Shown: positions 20,173 to 31,499, counted from the first letter of the stretch. The stretch is 64,000 nucleotides of DNA from Anthoceros angustus (GCA_010909165.1 MU008163.1:1364001-1428000); one strand, 5' to 3'. Numbers and translations: made by a program. Notes: a model not told the origin generated them from the sequence alone.

Positions 20173-22956
20173 CAAGGTCGCCTTTATTACACCTCTATTC
20201 GAGCCGAGGGCCACCTGGTGCCTAACCACCGCCTACTACCCCGCTTATTCCGCCTATCGCTTGGGGCCGGGATGGCCCTCATTCCTTCTTGGCACCGGCG
20301 GCCCAAAGCCGAGCTCGTCGCGCACCCAATCGGATGATCCGCGAGGCGGACCCTTCCTCTTCCCGAGGGTCTGCCAGCGCGCCACCGGCGGCCTCGACAA
20401 CGGCCACCACCAAGTCTTCCTCGCCTCCCTCTTCTCTCTCCGGCCTCGCGCAAGGGCCTCCAAGGGCCGGATCCGGGCTGGTGGACCGTGGCTCTCCCCA
20501 CTCCCGAGTTTGGACCTCGTGACTGCCTCGACCGAGTCCGGACCTCTAGGTCCGGCCTTCCTCCGGGTCCGGCCTCCGGCCCGGCCGAGTCCGGCCCCTG
20601 GGACCGGATTGCCTGGGTCCGGCCTCGACCCAACCCTTCCTCGGGTCCGGACTGTGGTCCGGACTGTGGTCCGGACTACCAGAGTCCTGGATCCCTAAGT
20701 CCGGACCTCGGGGTCGGACCTCGGGATCCGGCCTTTCCTCGAGTCGGGACAAAGTCCGACCTCGTGCCTCGGGCATGCCTCCTCACCGGCTGGTCACGGG
20801 TTCATCCACCGAGCCTCCTTGGTTCCCGAATGCCCGGTTGCACCCTTTCCTTCCTCTCCAAGATCCTCCCTCGTCCTTCCATGCGAGGGTGCCGAGGCTT
20901 ACCTCCTGTGGCGCCTTCCTCCTCCGCCTCCCCGCTTCCTCCTCGCCACTGCCACACAAACAGCCCTAGGACTCCTGCCAGGCTGCCCCGGTCCGCCCTC
21001 TCTCGCCCTTCCATCCTTCCGAAGTCCACCTCCGCCTAGGGTGGCGCAGACCTCCAGAGCCTTGAGGAGCTCTGGTAGGCGGTCGGAATCGACTTGTCAA
21101 TCGCCTCCTCCACATGAGCCCGAGCACCTGACTTCTCCTCCTCGGAGGTGCTCCAGAATCGAGCAGATCGCCCACCACCGCCTGCCTCGGGCTGCTTACC
21201 ATGAGGCGGGCGGACTTGAGGCCGCCAAGGCCGCCTCCTACTCTTGCAACCTTCGCCGCCGACGCTCTCCTCCTCCTCCGGTTCCTCCGCCCGCTTATGG
21301 GCCATGGAGCCGAGCTCCCTTCGCCTCGCAACCGGACGAGCAATCGACCTTCCTCCAAAGGCTTTCTTCCCCTCGTCTATTCTTTCCCGAGGTCCTCCAC
21401 TTCCTTCTCCAGGCGGGCGGTATCCCGTCAGGCTCACGGCTTCCGCCACATCCCGCCGCAACCTTGCGACGCCGAACTCCTTGCCGCCTATTCTCCTCCG
21501 TCTTCAAGCGGAGCTGGAGGCCCACCTCTCGCTCGAAGTCTTGGATTCTCTCTGAGAACCCCCGCCGCCTGATGCATCTTGGAGTTGCAACCCAAGGTGT
21601 CCTTGTCCTCCAGCCTCCGCCGCCTTCTTCTACCTCCCGCACTGCACTCGAGGTCCCCAATCTCCCGTGCTGGCCTCCGATGCCTCCTCACGGCTCGGCC
21701 GTGCTTGCTCCATGACCACTTGCTCGGCCTTCGATTGGCCGGCCTGCCGCCTCCACCGGCCCGATCACGGAGTGATCGCGATCGGCCGCCGTGGCCTCCG
21801 CCTCCTGGCCACCTTCACCGAGCCTCCTTGGCTCGTCCGCCTGGCCCAGATCCCGCCTGCCTCGCTTGCGCCCAAGGCCCTTCGCCTCGCCCGCCTCGCA
21901 GAGGTCCTCCGCCCGCTGGCCTCCTGGCCTCCGCCTCCTCCTCCACTGAAGGAATTTGGTCCGGTCCTTGCGGATGGACGGACCTCCCTCTCCGCCTCGG
22001 CGTTTTCCTTCCTCAATCCCGCCGAGAGCTTCCTTCCTTCTCGCCTCCTGGCTCCTCCAACCGCCTCCGGAGGAGTACCATGCGCCCGGTGGCTTCCACC
22101 TCCGGGCCTTCTCGCCATCCCGCAGATTCTGTGAGCATACCGGCCCATGACGGTAGCTGTGACCCTGTGTTTCCTCCACGGCCGCCGTGAGGCTCCCACA
22201 AAGTCCGTGGCGGGCGGCATCTCACAGTCCGTCAAGGACCTCCATACCGCAGCCGAGTAAGTCCGACTGGGTTCTCCGACCCAATCAGACCCTTAGGTCC
22301 CGAGGCCGAGCTGAGCTTCCTCCTTGGCCCTTTTGGCGCGAGCTCCTTCTCGCCCTTTTCCTCCACAGGGCTCGGCGGAGGTGATGGAGTCCGGAGCACG
22401 CCTTTGCCCCTTCACAGCCGGCGGGACCCGGCTCTGGATCGGTGCTGCCGGTGTCCTCCTGCTCACAGGCGTCCTTCGCCCCTCCTCTGCTTCCTCGCTT
22501 CTTGCCACTCGGCGGGGAAGATCTTGCTGGCCGGGGGTGCGTTGGTAGCCGTGGTCTTGCGCCTCCCTCGTCCGGCGGGCTCTCACCGAGTGATGGCCGT
22601 GGCGGGCCGCTGGGGTCGGGCCGCCGGATCGGCTGCCTGGTTGGGGCACCAAGGAGGAGGCGGAATTGCTTCCCATACTGGGTGGTGAGGGGTCCGCGTG
22701 CGATGGAGTCCGAATCCTCCCGCCTCCTCCCGAGTCCGCTTGGTTTTCACGACTGCCTCCTCCGGCCTTGCCCGCCTCCACTTCCGGAGGGCCTCCAGCC
22801 TTTTCCGAGCGCCGCCAAGCTCTCCTTCCCGAGGAGTTCAAATGCCCCCATACATGGATCGTATGGGGATGCCCCATGGAAGGCTTCGCCCCGAGCTATG
22901 AGCCTCGCTAAACCGGGCGAAGATAATCCTTCCTCCCGCCTCTTCCCCGGCTGCAG

Positions 22957-23990
22957 CAGAACACTAGATTATCACCAAGGTGATCCACCTTGGTGAGTAG
23001 GTTCCAGTGACAATGATCCGCCACCGCCTCGACTCGACCGTCCAATGTGCCTGACATCGCCCAACCACAGTGGTCCGCTGGCCCTGTGCCTTAGCATCGC
23101 CGTGGTCGGCCCTATCTTCCCTTCGCCTTGAGGGGCCCGCACCACTCCCTCTTCCTCCTTGGGCGGTAGGCCGCCTCAGACCTCCAAGGTCCATCGCCTT
23201 GGGTCCTCCGGAGGTTCTTGACCGCACCTCCTTATTGACCGCCAAGATCTTCCGCAAACTCCCGACCAGAGTGACATCAAATGTCCGCCATTTGGAACAC
23301 ATCCAAATGCCACTCCCGCACCACTCCGCCTCGGAGCGAGCCCAAAGTCCGGATAGCGCCGGTCACAATGTTGCGCCCACAAGGTTCCATGGCTCCCAAA
23401 CTTCCGCTGGCTTTTGGGTGCCATCGCCTTCTCCTCCTTGGTTGCGGTAGCCGCTTGTAGAGGCTGGCAGCGCGTTGCGCCTTCTTCCTCCGCTGCAAGG
23501 TGAACACATTAGATTATCACCAAGGTGATCCACCTTGGTGAGTAGGTTCCAGTGAATGATCCGCCACCGCCTCGACTCGACCGTCCAACAGTGCCTGGAT
23601 ATCGCCCAACCACAGGTCCGCTGCCCTGTGCCTTAGCATCGCCGTGGTCGGCCCTATCTTCCCTTCGAGGGGCCCGCACCACTCTTCCTCCTTGGGCGGT
23701 AGGCCGCCTCAGACCTCCAAGGTCCATCGCCTTGGTCCTTGAGGTTCTTGACCGCACCTCCTTGACCGCCAAGATCTTCCGCAAACTCCCGACCAGAGTG
23801 ACATCACAAATGTCCGCACCATTTGAACACATCCAAATGCCACTCCCGCACTAATTCTCCGCCTCGGAGCGAGCCCAAAGTCCGGATAGCGCCGGTCACA
23901 ATGTTGCGCCCACAAGGTTCCATGGCTCCCAAACTTCCGCTGGCTTTTGGGTGCCATCGCCTTCTCCTCCTTGGAGCCGCTTGTCTGAGA
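22957..23990 (-). repeat. Tandem duplication in solo LTR-G, period 545 bp
   Basis: The dyad CACCAAGGT-N5-ACCTTGGTG starts at 22973 and again at 23518, followed each time by GAGTAGGTTCCAGTG, the GTGGTCGGCCCTATCTTCCC block and the gag-like sequence corresponding to 2388-2777. The plus-strand LTR has this segment once. Small indels separate the two units. Confidence 0.85.
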
Positions 23991-24590
23991 CCGGGCACGT
24001 TGCGCCTTCGCCGCTGCTCACGCCCGACCAACGGTGAGCCGTGCAAGACGCCCGAGTGTCCCACGAGATACCGCCAGAGCCGGATCATGAGCGCAAGAGA
24101 TCGCGAGAATTGTCTCGAGGTCACAACAAATGACCTTCTTCCGCGACCACGCCGGAGTAACCGTGAGGGCGCCTCTTCCACATGCTGGCCGAGTGCATGG
24201 CTTACTCCCCACGCCACAGACTGGCCTTACCCCACTGCTGCCCTACGCCAGCGCGTGAATACCGCTATAACGGCCTCGCAAGGTTACGGCCCCGACTCAC
24301 GCATGCCCGCCCCTCCACTGTGGTCGCCCACGCCGCGCTTAGTCCGTCCTTACGCCCAACTTCTAAGTTACTTTCATGATTTATCCCGCCTCGGTCCCGG
24401 AGTGGGTCGGACTTACCCGTTACCTTGTCGCCGCCATCGAGGTCTAAGTACCTCACTCCGAGTCAGTATACTCCGAGTGCCCCGAGTGCTAACCGGCTTA
24501 TTTCCTCCTTTTCGCCTCATTTTATCCTTCGCTCCCACAAAAACAAAATCCTACCTAATTTCTAACCCCTGTGGAAGTCCGTAGTCCACG

Positions 24591-25602
24591 GTAGGTCTAC
24601 ACCTACAAGGGTAGGTCGCCCAGTACACACACATGTAGGGACCCCTAATGTACAGCGTGACTTCCTTTACTCCATAATTTTGAGGACTTGGCCCAGCCTC
24701 CACCCCTCGGTTGATGCAGTTGGGACCCCTCCCTTAGGCTCGACTTGGGCCTTCTCCTAACTCCTAAACTCTACTCCTCCAACATTCAACCCCACACCAT
24801 CCAAAATCTCAACTTAACTCATCACCATCCTCAACATTCAACTCAATGCATCATATTTGACACTCGATGACTCAATACTTATTCTCCTAGTCTAACCTCA
24901 CTTCAAGCTCAGCTGACTTGCCTTTCTACTTCTAGCGCCTAGGGGTCGCCTACAAGCCAACAAGTTCTTCCTTGGGCAAGTTGCTATGAGTTTGCACCAG
25001 ACAGAGTATCTCTAGGAGTCTTTCCCCGCGCCCCTCAAGTCGAGGTTCTCAGGCACCACCACGCACCCAAAGCAAAGCAATTTTACAACAACCATTCACA
25101 AGAGGAGCAACTGCGGAGGCACTACTCGCGGAGCAAGCCCTCCGCCAAGCACTCCGACCATAGCCACTTTCCCCCTCTACGGACATTTTGTCACTGTACC
25201 GACAACGGCACCTCACATGAAGCAAGACACTCACCACGCAAGGGAAGCGCAATCACGGTGCTTTATTTCTCGAACTAGTCCTCTTATATAAGACATATAC
25301 ATATGGCCTCTCTTGGGCCGCGCCTCCCCCCTCCTTTACTGACTTCCGCTACACAATCTAATATCGCTTGACCTTTCCAAAAGTCTAATTAAGAGCCTCC
25401 TCGGGAACCACAATTGCTAGTGGTCTTTGAATAATCCTATAAACCTCACCCACTTGCAACCATCATGCCTTCCTCTTTAAGGCTCCCATCCTACAATAGT
25501 TCTAACCACAAAGCGGTTCCTAAGGCATCAATTACAATTCTTAGCGAGCTAGCCACTTTGGAGTTCTTCAAGACCCTAGGGGTCTTACCCATATCTCCCA
25601 CA
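24591..25602 (-). mobile_element. LTR-C, copy 1
   Basis: About 1.0 kb. Read on the minus strand it begins TGTGGGAGATATGG and ends at CCTACA, the last bases lying beyond the solo LTR-G insertion at 19575-19581. It contains a TATA box at 25283-25292 and AAATAAAG at 25261-25268 about 20 bases further on, as in a compact U3/R boundary. Copies occur at 54849-55370 (partial) and 55972-56962. It touches R copy 1's leader on one side and copia-A, then R copy 2, on the other, so it may serve as an LTR shared by two R copies. Confidence 0.6.
25261..25292 (-). promoter_or_regulatory. TATA box and polyadenylation-like signal of LTR-C
   Basis: On the minus strand CTTATATAAG (25283-25292) is followed by AAATAAAG (25261-25268). 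The same pair is at about 56633-56665 in LTR-C copy 3. The spacing is short but typical of plant LTRs with a short R region. Confidence 0.5.
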
Positions 25603-25607
25603 TGTTT
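25603..25607. repeat. Target site duplication TGTTT of copia-A
   Basis: TGTTT at 25603-25607 is matched by TGTTT at 31500-31504, directly outside the two LTRs. The inferred empty site reads CTCCCACATGTTTCTTGC, placing the insertion at the very edge of LTR-C. Confidence 0.75.
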
Positions 25608-25801
25608 TAACAAACATAGGCCATTTGATTTATGTCAAGACTTGACATCATGTGTGAGCACAAAGGAGAACAACACGAGAGCCTAGAATGCTTGAGTGTT
25701 CATTAAGTGAATAATAATATAAAGAGTATTGAAAATTATTTATATGTAAATAACCCTAAGTTACTATGTCTAGGTTACAATAAACAAGGCATATTTTAAT
25801 A
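25608..25801 (-). repeat. Copia-A 3' LTR
   Basis: It is 194 bp and matches 31297-31499 (203 bp) with small indels. The minus-strand start reads TATTAAAATATGCC, against TGTTAAAATATGCC in the 5' LTR, and the end reads TTTGTTA. The ends are therefore TG...TA, not TG...CA. Primer-site adjacency and the target duplication both support this boundary. Confidence 0.8.
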
Positions 25802-25808
25802 CTCCCAC
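25802..25808 (-). promoter_or_regulatory. Copia-A polypurine tract
   Basis: GTGGGAG on the minus strand lies immediately before the 3' LTR, the usual copia plus-strand primer. The same tract is at 57170-57176 in the second copy. Confidence 0.7.
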
Positions 25809-26297
25809 ATAACCTAGGCGATATCTGAATTGTGCCTAGCGTTAGGTAATTTGTCTCCCAGCGTAGAATCTCTTAAGTACGGCGCCATGTGTTGTTAGCA
25901 GTCGTAAACATAGCCTTTGCGATCATCCAACGAAAGAGTCCATGGCTACAAGGAGGCGGGCGCACTGTGAGGTGAGCAGGAAACACCGGTGCTCAAGAGA
26001 AAAGAAACGTGCCACAAGCCAACTGTAAATGCGGAGGAACATGGAGTGGAAAGCAGTTTAGTTTCCAACGGTGATGTCCGGTACGGATGGGAGATTGAGG
26101 GCCGGTCAGCGCCATAGTGAGAAACAAGTTCGAGGCGACTCAAGGCGGTGAAGAGGAGCCCATCGTAGAGCTATTGGAGAAAAGCTACTGGACCCTCTTA
26201 GAAGAATGAGGGTCCATTGGCTAAATCTTTGTGAACATGCATTTGCCGAGGCGAAGAGGAAGAGAAGGGAAGGAAGAGTATTTGCGAAAAGTCGTGA

Positions 26298-27720
26298 GCA
26301 AGGACTATGAAGAAGGAAGCTCCACAAAATGAAGGACGGAGAAAACCGCGACTAGGTAAGGCAAGACAAATTCATCCGTGCTTATACTTGGGCAGGCGGT
26401 GTGGGAGGACTGTAAACTGACCAACTGTGAACTTGTAGTGTGCCACATGGCACATCGATGGTCCAGTGGAAAGAAGGCGGCCTGTGATATGCAAACCTAA
26501 ATTAAGAGCAGCTTGAAGACCTGGGGACTTAGGTCCCTACCCCCCCCCCACACCCATCAGGTCAGACGATCACCTATCACCTACAATACCCTTAGGCGGA
26601 TATTTGAGCAGTCCCAAGGACTCCACATGCATAGTGTGTTTACGCTTGGGAAGCGCCCGTCAATACATCGCAATGTTTTCAGCGGTTGGGACATATTCAA
26701 CCTTGATTACTCCTCCGGATACGGTGTCTAGGATACGGTGGTGCTTAATCTCGAAATGTTTGGTTCTTGCATAAGCAGCAAACCTAAATTGGTTACCAAA
26801 AGCTAAGTCAAACCTAAATCTCGAAATGTTTGGTTCTTGCATGAAAGCAGCAAACCTAAATTGGTTACCAAAGCTGAATCAAACCTAAATCTCGAAATGT
26901 GTGGTTCTTGCATGAAAGCGGCAAACCTATATCTTGGTAGAAAAGGCCAAAAGTCGAGGATCCTTTGAGGTAACGATAAATTCTTTTAACGACTGCCCGG
27001 TGCATTCGTCCGGCTTTTCTAAGAACTATGAGGCGACTGGCTGAAAAGTCTGTGGGCAAGGACTATGAAGAAGGGAAGCTCCCACAAAATGACGAAGGAT
27101 GTAGAAAACACGACTAGGTAAGGCAAAGACAAATTCATCCGTGCTTATACTTGGGCAAAGTGTGTGGGAGGATCAAACTCGACCAAGCTGTGAACTTGTA
27201 GGTGCATGGCACATCGATGGTCCAGTGGAAAAGGAAGCAAAGTATATGCAACCTAAATTAAGAGGCTTGAAGACACAGGGACTTAGGTCCCTACCCCCCC
27301 ACACCCATCAGTCGACGATCACCTATCACCTACAATACCCTTAGAGCGGATAGTCAAGTCCCCGAGTCCCAAGGACTTCGTGTATAGTGTGTTTCGCTAA
27401 GCGCCAAATACATCGCCAATGTTTTCAGTTGGGACATATTCAACCTTGATTACTCCTCCGGATACGGTGTCTAGGATACGGTGGTGCTTAATCTCGAAAT
27501 GTTTGGTTCTTGCATGAAAACCAAACCTAAATTGGTTACCAAAACTAAATCCAAACCTAAATCAAAATATTTGGTTCTTGCATGAAAACGGCAAACCTAA
27601 ATTGGTTACCAAAGCTGAATCCAAACCTAAATCTCGAAATGTGGTTCTTGCATGAAAGCGGCAAACCTATATCTTGGTAGAAAAGGCCAAAAGTCGAGGA
27701 TCCTTTGAGGTAACGATAAA
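26298..27720 (-). repeat. Tandem duplication in copia-A 3' region, period about 759 bp
   Basis: GCAAGGACTATGAAGAAG at 26298 recurs at 27057, and both units continue through the CACATCGATGGTCCAGTGG block, the C-run before CACACCCATCA, and the RNase H tail. The other copy (57.6-58.3 kb) has this region once. Confidence 0.8.
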
Positions 27721-28118
27721 TTCTTTTAACGACTGCCCGGCCGCATTTTCTATGAGATCGAAATGAGCTAGAAAAAGCGATGTCCGGCCTTGTCGATTGG
27801 ATATAAAATGAGGCGATAACGGCATGCCTTTAGGAACCTTCTCCATATCGGCAAGCTCTTCAATAGTGTTGGCACACCGGTCGTTAGTAAGTTTAACTCC
27901 CACGAGCTTGGAGTAGATCTTGGACATGCTTGATCAAGTTGGAAGCGGTTTGGGATCTCGATCGGATATTTCTTTTGATGGATAACAATCGGACCTTTGT
28001 CCTCACGAAGAATCGAACACCTAGGCAATTTTAGCTCTCCCACATCCTTCATCTCAAATTGAATTGCGACCTTTGTGGAGTTGACGAAGAATCCCATTGT
28101 CACGGAGAAAAGTGTCAA
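26660..28118 (-). pseudogene. Copia-A reverse transcriptase remnant and RNase H
   Basis: Reading from 28118 down: FEMKDVGELK (the conserved RT region after the active site), IVIHQKKYPIEI, NRFQLDQACPR, then ELADMEKVPK and VVKRIYRYLKGSSTFGLFY of the connection, and RNase H ending in ARTKHFEI, HHRILDTVSGGVIKVEYVPT and AENIA. RNase H would remove the RNA template during cDNA synthesis. The N-terminal half of RT with the YVDD catalytic motif is absent. The segment is frameshifted throughout and carries a 759-bp duplication and short 70-bp repeats. Confidence 0.8.
26751..26940 (-). repeat. 70-bp direct repeats over the RNase H ARTKHFE motif
   Basis: Three successive units start CTCGAAATGT at about 26751, 26821 and 26891. 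Each covers the codons for FHARTKHFEI and the preceding ALVTN segment. Similar units occur at 27490-27670 and 58115-58290. An intact copia RNase H has this motif once. Confidence 0.85.
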
Positions 28119-29075
28119 AGGTATGGTTGCAAAACTACCTCTCGTTGTCGGTCTTAAGCATTTGAGTTAGCGTGACCGCATGCCTTTGTGCCATAAGCAT
28201 CCGATCATTGAAAAAGGTGAAAGTTTCATTCTTTCACGAGACATAGTGTATGTCCGGTAAAGCATTGTAATCATCCGTGATTGTTAGATAATACCAAGCT
28301 CCTCCTAAAGATTGTGTTTCAGGTTTACGGATATATCAGCGTGAACAAGATCGAGAAGATTTGCTAGCCTATATCCATGGTGTGGAAAAGGCTTCTCATA
28401 TACCTTACGTAGAACAAGCTTCACAAATAGGTAAATCTCTAAAACAAGGAGGCGATGGTTCCACATAACAATCTTGTGTTGACATCTTGATTAGAGAATT
28501 TTTATTCACATGTCCAAGACGAGCATGCCATAATTTTGCTTGCTCAATCGGCGATAAGTGTGTTGGAGAGGTAGATGTAACAACAAGTCTTTGGGGGCTT
28601 CACAAGTAACATCCAACCGATACAACGGGACTCCTTGGCCAATGCATTGTGAGCTGAGATATATCGTGAACAAGATCGAGAAGATTTGCTAGCCTATATC
28701 CATGGTGTGGAAAAGGCTTCTCCTTCGCTTCGCGCCAAGAGACAAGCTTCACAAATAGGTAAATCTCTAAAACAAGGAGGCGATGGTTCCACATAACAAT
28801 CTTGTGTTGACATCTTGATTAGAGAATTTTTATTCACATGTCCAAGACGAGCATGCCATAATTTTGCTTGCTCAATCGCTGATAAGTGTGTTGGAGAGGT
28901 AGATGTAACAACAAGTGCTGCACTGGGGGCTTCACAAGTAACATCCAACCGATACAACGGGACTCCTTGGCCAATGCATTGTGAGCTGGAGATATGTCGA
29001 AAAACTTCACAAGTAGTTCCAAAGAAGCAAAATTCAAAGTTGTGGTGAATTGCTAGTAGCACGGCCAAGAGATTC
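28119..29075 (-). pseudogene. Copia-A integrase, truncated before the catalytic Glu
   Basis: The GAG-pre-integrase zinc domain reads LWHARLGHVNKNSLIKM with ICEACLLA (about 28760-28890; repeated near 28440-28560). The core has WYYLTITDDYNALPDIHYV, with the first catalytic Asp at about 28270-28275. The second Asp is in LKTDNE at 28147-28149, and CNHTFDTFLRDNGILRQL follows. The frame then jumps directly to the RT remnant, so the D,D-35-E glutamate and the C-terminal domain are missing. A stop follows TDNER. Confidence 0.8.
28341..28990 (-). repeat. Tandem duplication in copia-A integrase, period 325 bp
   Basis: GTGAACAAGATCGAG at 28341 recurs at 28666, with the pre-integrase domain repeated behind it. 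The second copia-A copy (near 58980) has this once, so the duplication came after the two copies separated. The parents share GATAT at the junction. Confidence 0.8.
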
Positions 29076-29280
29076 TTAGCCATGCCGGTACATACAGAAC
29101 TCTGGGACATGCAATCTTGAGTTGTTAGTCATAAGGAAGCAACCAGTACCAATGCCTCTTATGGGTAAGCTGGTAGATCTCTGTTCATCCCCAAGTAGAG
29201 ACTGATTGGGGTCGAATAATCGTTTGTCCTTACGGATGTGTGTAGTAGCACTAGAATCGGTACCAATTTCCAGGATCACT
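29076..29280 (-). pseudogene. Copia-A protease region
   Basis: The minus strand reads DPGNWY, then a frame slip and SATTHIRKDKRLF. In the second copia-A copy the same site reads NWYLDSSATTHICKDKRL, so the usual protease D-S/T-G appears as DSS. Downstream come LPIRGIGTG and NNSRLHVPEF. The retroviral-type aspartic protease would cut the gag-pol polyprotein. Whether DSS is a real change or decay cannot be told from two related copies. Confidence 0.65.
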
Positions 29281-29281
29281 C

Positions 29282-29372
29282 GAAGAAGAAGAAGAAGAAG
29301 AAGAAGAAGAAGAAGAAGAAGAAGAAGAAGAAGAAGAAGAAGAAGAAGAAGAAGAAGAAAAAGAAGAAGAAA
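29282..29372. repeat. GAA/TTC triplet expansion, about 30 units
   Basis: An almost pure run of GAA on the plus strand with one interruption near 29359. In gag-pol frame it encodes poly-Ser (or poly-Leu in the shifted frame) between the zinc knuckle and protease. The equivalent site in the other copies (59583, 60130, 60680, 62140) has only 4-5 units. Confidence 0.95.
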
Positions 29373-31254
29373 GACATATGGTAAGTATCTTAACCACAGC
29401 TTTACCACTTTCATTTGGAGATCTTTCCTTGGCAACTGTATTAACCTCAGGCTTGGAACGACGGGGCTCGCCAGCTTTCTTCTTGCGGCAGTCCCTCTTC
29501 CAATGTCCTAGCACGTTGCACCAGTTGCAGCTACTAGGTTTCTTCGTTGAAGATGAAACAGGAGTGGAGGTTTGTCGTCCCGAAGGAGATGGTCAACCTC
29601 CTCTGCCTCGCCCTCTCCCATAACCTCCACGGTGGCATGAGGTATAAAGGACTCTATCAGCACGAGGTTTGCCAGAACCGCTTGAATTATGTCGAAGTCG
29701 ACTCTGCTCCTCTTGGTAAAGTGCTGCTATGACTGCTTCAAGGGTAATTGTAGAAGGATTACCCGCTAATACATTCTGACCTGCTGAAGAGAGTGGTCCA
29801 TTCTAAAGTGAAACGAAAGTTTGATATGAGGCAGGAAGGTTGAGCAAGGCTAGCAGCGGCATCCTCTTCACTCATCTTGGAGCCCATCTGTAAGTCGTGA
29901 GCGGAGGTGGCGAAATTTACTAGTGTGGGCAGCCACACCGCTCACTCTCCGCATCCTCAAGGCATAGAACTCCTGTTTAAAAGCGCACAATGTCATCATT
30001 GTCTTCCTGCGTATGTGCCTTCTAGTTGATTCCAAATTTCATGAGCTTTTGTCAAATATTCCACATCAGGAATGAGGACGTCATCGAGTCCAGATATCAA
30101 GATTGCAACTGCAACACTATTCAAATTATTCCACTTGTCAACATGTGTTTGTGTGACTTGGTACACTCGGAAGGTGATGAGGCTCAGCCCGTGGGACAGT
30201 TGTGGAGATGTGCCATCAACCCCCATACTCCTCTTCTTGTGAAGGTTGGACATCATACATACCGCCATACTTCAAGCGAGTTCCATTAAACTGTCTCTTT
30301 CCTTCAATTCCGTGAAGGTAGGAGGCGGTCGGTTGTGGAAGCCATTGTGATTGAGGCTGGTTGTCTAGAAGGCGGTTGTAGGAGGAGTCTTGGAGGAGAA
30401 TGCAGGTGGAGTTGGTGGAGGCGGATGGTGGGTGGAGGTGGTGTTCCTAATTCCCTTGCTTCCAAGTCTAACCTCGGCGTAAGTGAGGGAAAGAGGAAGT
30501 TAAAGAGGTAATCCCTCGTTATCATAAAAAAAGCAGTCCTCGATGACGAGTAGCGATTAGGGTTTCGTGGATTTTCAGCGGAAATAGAGAAAACTAACTT
30601 GCTGAATTATTTTCTAGGGCATTGGTGGGTTCAAAGGAAGCGGTTACCAACCGTCTGTGTCTTTGGGCCGGTGAAGCAAAATGTGGGGTAGCAACAAAGA
30701 TTCCACTGTGAAAAATCTAGAACCTGCACCATGCCTAGAAGCTGGGAAATAATAAGGTCAGTCAGCAAGACGCTCCTTATGAGAGGAACGTAGAATCTCT
30801 TTAAAGATCTGAAGTTGTTGAGTCAGCTTCTTAATTTCAGATGAGAATCTGATGGCAAACTTGTGAATTTTAAAATCTGATGAATCCAATCGTTTGGAAA
30901 AAGATTCCTGTCATACGAGAGTTCAATAATCCTTCCAAAATATCAATTGAATTTGAAAAGTGCGCTCGTGCTCTTTGTGCGGGGCGAAATCTTTGGAGAA
31001 GATTGCCTCACGGAGGATTGGTTAGGTCATATAGGCACCCACGGTAATCACAAGGATTAGAGCGGTGGAGATGCTGCAAAAACCTTGTTGCGATATCTGT
31101 AAAGCGGTATTTTTACGAGAACAAGTAATCTCGTTCGACAGTTGACACTAGTCAGGGAATGCTCGAGAACAGGCGAGCGATCGTAGATAGGTCTAGAAGA
31201 GGATTTCACAAAACCTCCTCTACCACCGGATCCGTAGTTAGACTGTTCCGGCAT
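29373..31254 (-). pseudogene. Copia-A gag
   Basis: The start MPEQSNYGSGGRGGF (31254) lies 30 bp after the primer site. The capsid-like part includes MITRDYLFNF, VDKWNNLNSVAVAILIS, DVEYLTKAHEIWNQLEGTY (the UBN2-type gag region) and MSEEDA. A complete zinc knuckle C-x2-C-x4-H-x4-C (CNWCNVLGHWKRDC, 29488-29529) follows. Gag packages the RNA into virus-like particles. Several frameshifts are present, for example around 30500 and 29900. Confidence 0.8.
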
Positions 31255-31283
31255 CGTAGCTAAACATAGTCACCCGGTAGTAT

Positions 31284-31499
31284 GGGCTCGATACCATAAC
31301 AAAAATAGGAGCCATTTGGATTTATGTCAAGACAACTTGACATCATGTGTGAGCACAAAGGAGAGAACAACACGAGCCTAGAATGCTTGAGTGTTCATTA
31401 AGTGAATAATAATATAAAGGTATTGAAAAGTATTTATATGTAAGTAACCCTAAGTTAAGCTGTCGTCTAAGGTTACAATAAACAAGGCATATTTTAACA
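31284..31499 (-). repeat. Copia-A 5' LTR with primer binding site
   Basis: LTR 31297-31499 is followed on the minus strand by TGGTATCGAGCCC (31284-31296), an initiator-Met tRNA type primer site with one base missing relative to TGGTATCAGAGCCC. Confidence 0.85.

Larger units (their letters stand above)
19582..24590 (-). mobile_element. Solo LTR of gypsy element G
   Basis: About 5.0 kb, inverted relative to 1727-7398 and similar along its length. On the minus strand it runs from CGTGGAC (TG mutated to CG) to GCGCCACA and carries the GTAGG target duplication outside. It includes leader-like sequence, a duplicated gag-like segment, the CACCAAGGT dyads, the Glu/Arg-rich region, GTCCGGAC copies and one TATA box. 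No integrase or other pol sequence is inside, which is what recombination between two LTRs would leave. Long Pro/Ser/Arg-rich frames on the plus strand (for example 20819-21715) are antisense to it. Confidence 0.7.
25608..31499 (-). mobile_element. Copia-A, two-LTR element, internally deleted
   Basis: The element is 5.9 kb on the minus strand: 5' LTR (31297-31499), primer site, gag with zinc knuckle, protease, integrase core, remnant reverse transcriptase, RNase H, polypurine tract and 3' LTR (25608-25801). The domain order (protease, integrase, RT, RNase H) is Ty1/copia. Frameshifts, three internal tandem duplications and loss of the integrase end plus the RT active site make it non-autonomous. 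The LTRs differ by several indels, so it is not a fresh insertion, unless assembly errors inflate the difference. Confidence 0.85.

Noticed and set aside
20819-21715. 298-codon plus-strand ORF and neighbouring Pro/Ser/Arg-rich frames to 23 kb
   Set aside because: They are antisense to the Glu/Arg-rich part of the solo LTR-G, open because of composition, and not conserved in the other LTR.
29206-29511. Plus-strand frame with about 30 consecutive Arg codons
   Set aside because: It is the antisense reading of the GAA/TTC repeat in copia-A gag-protease.
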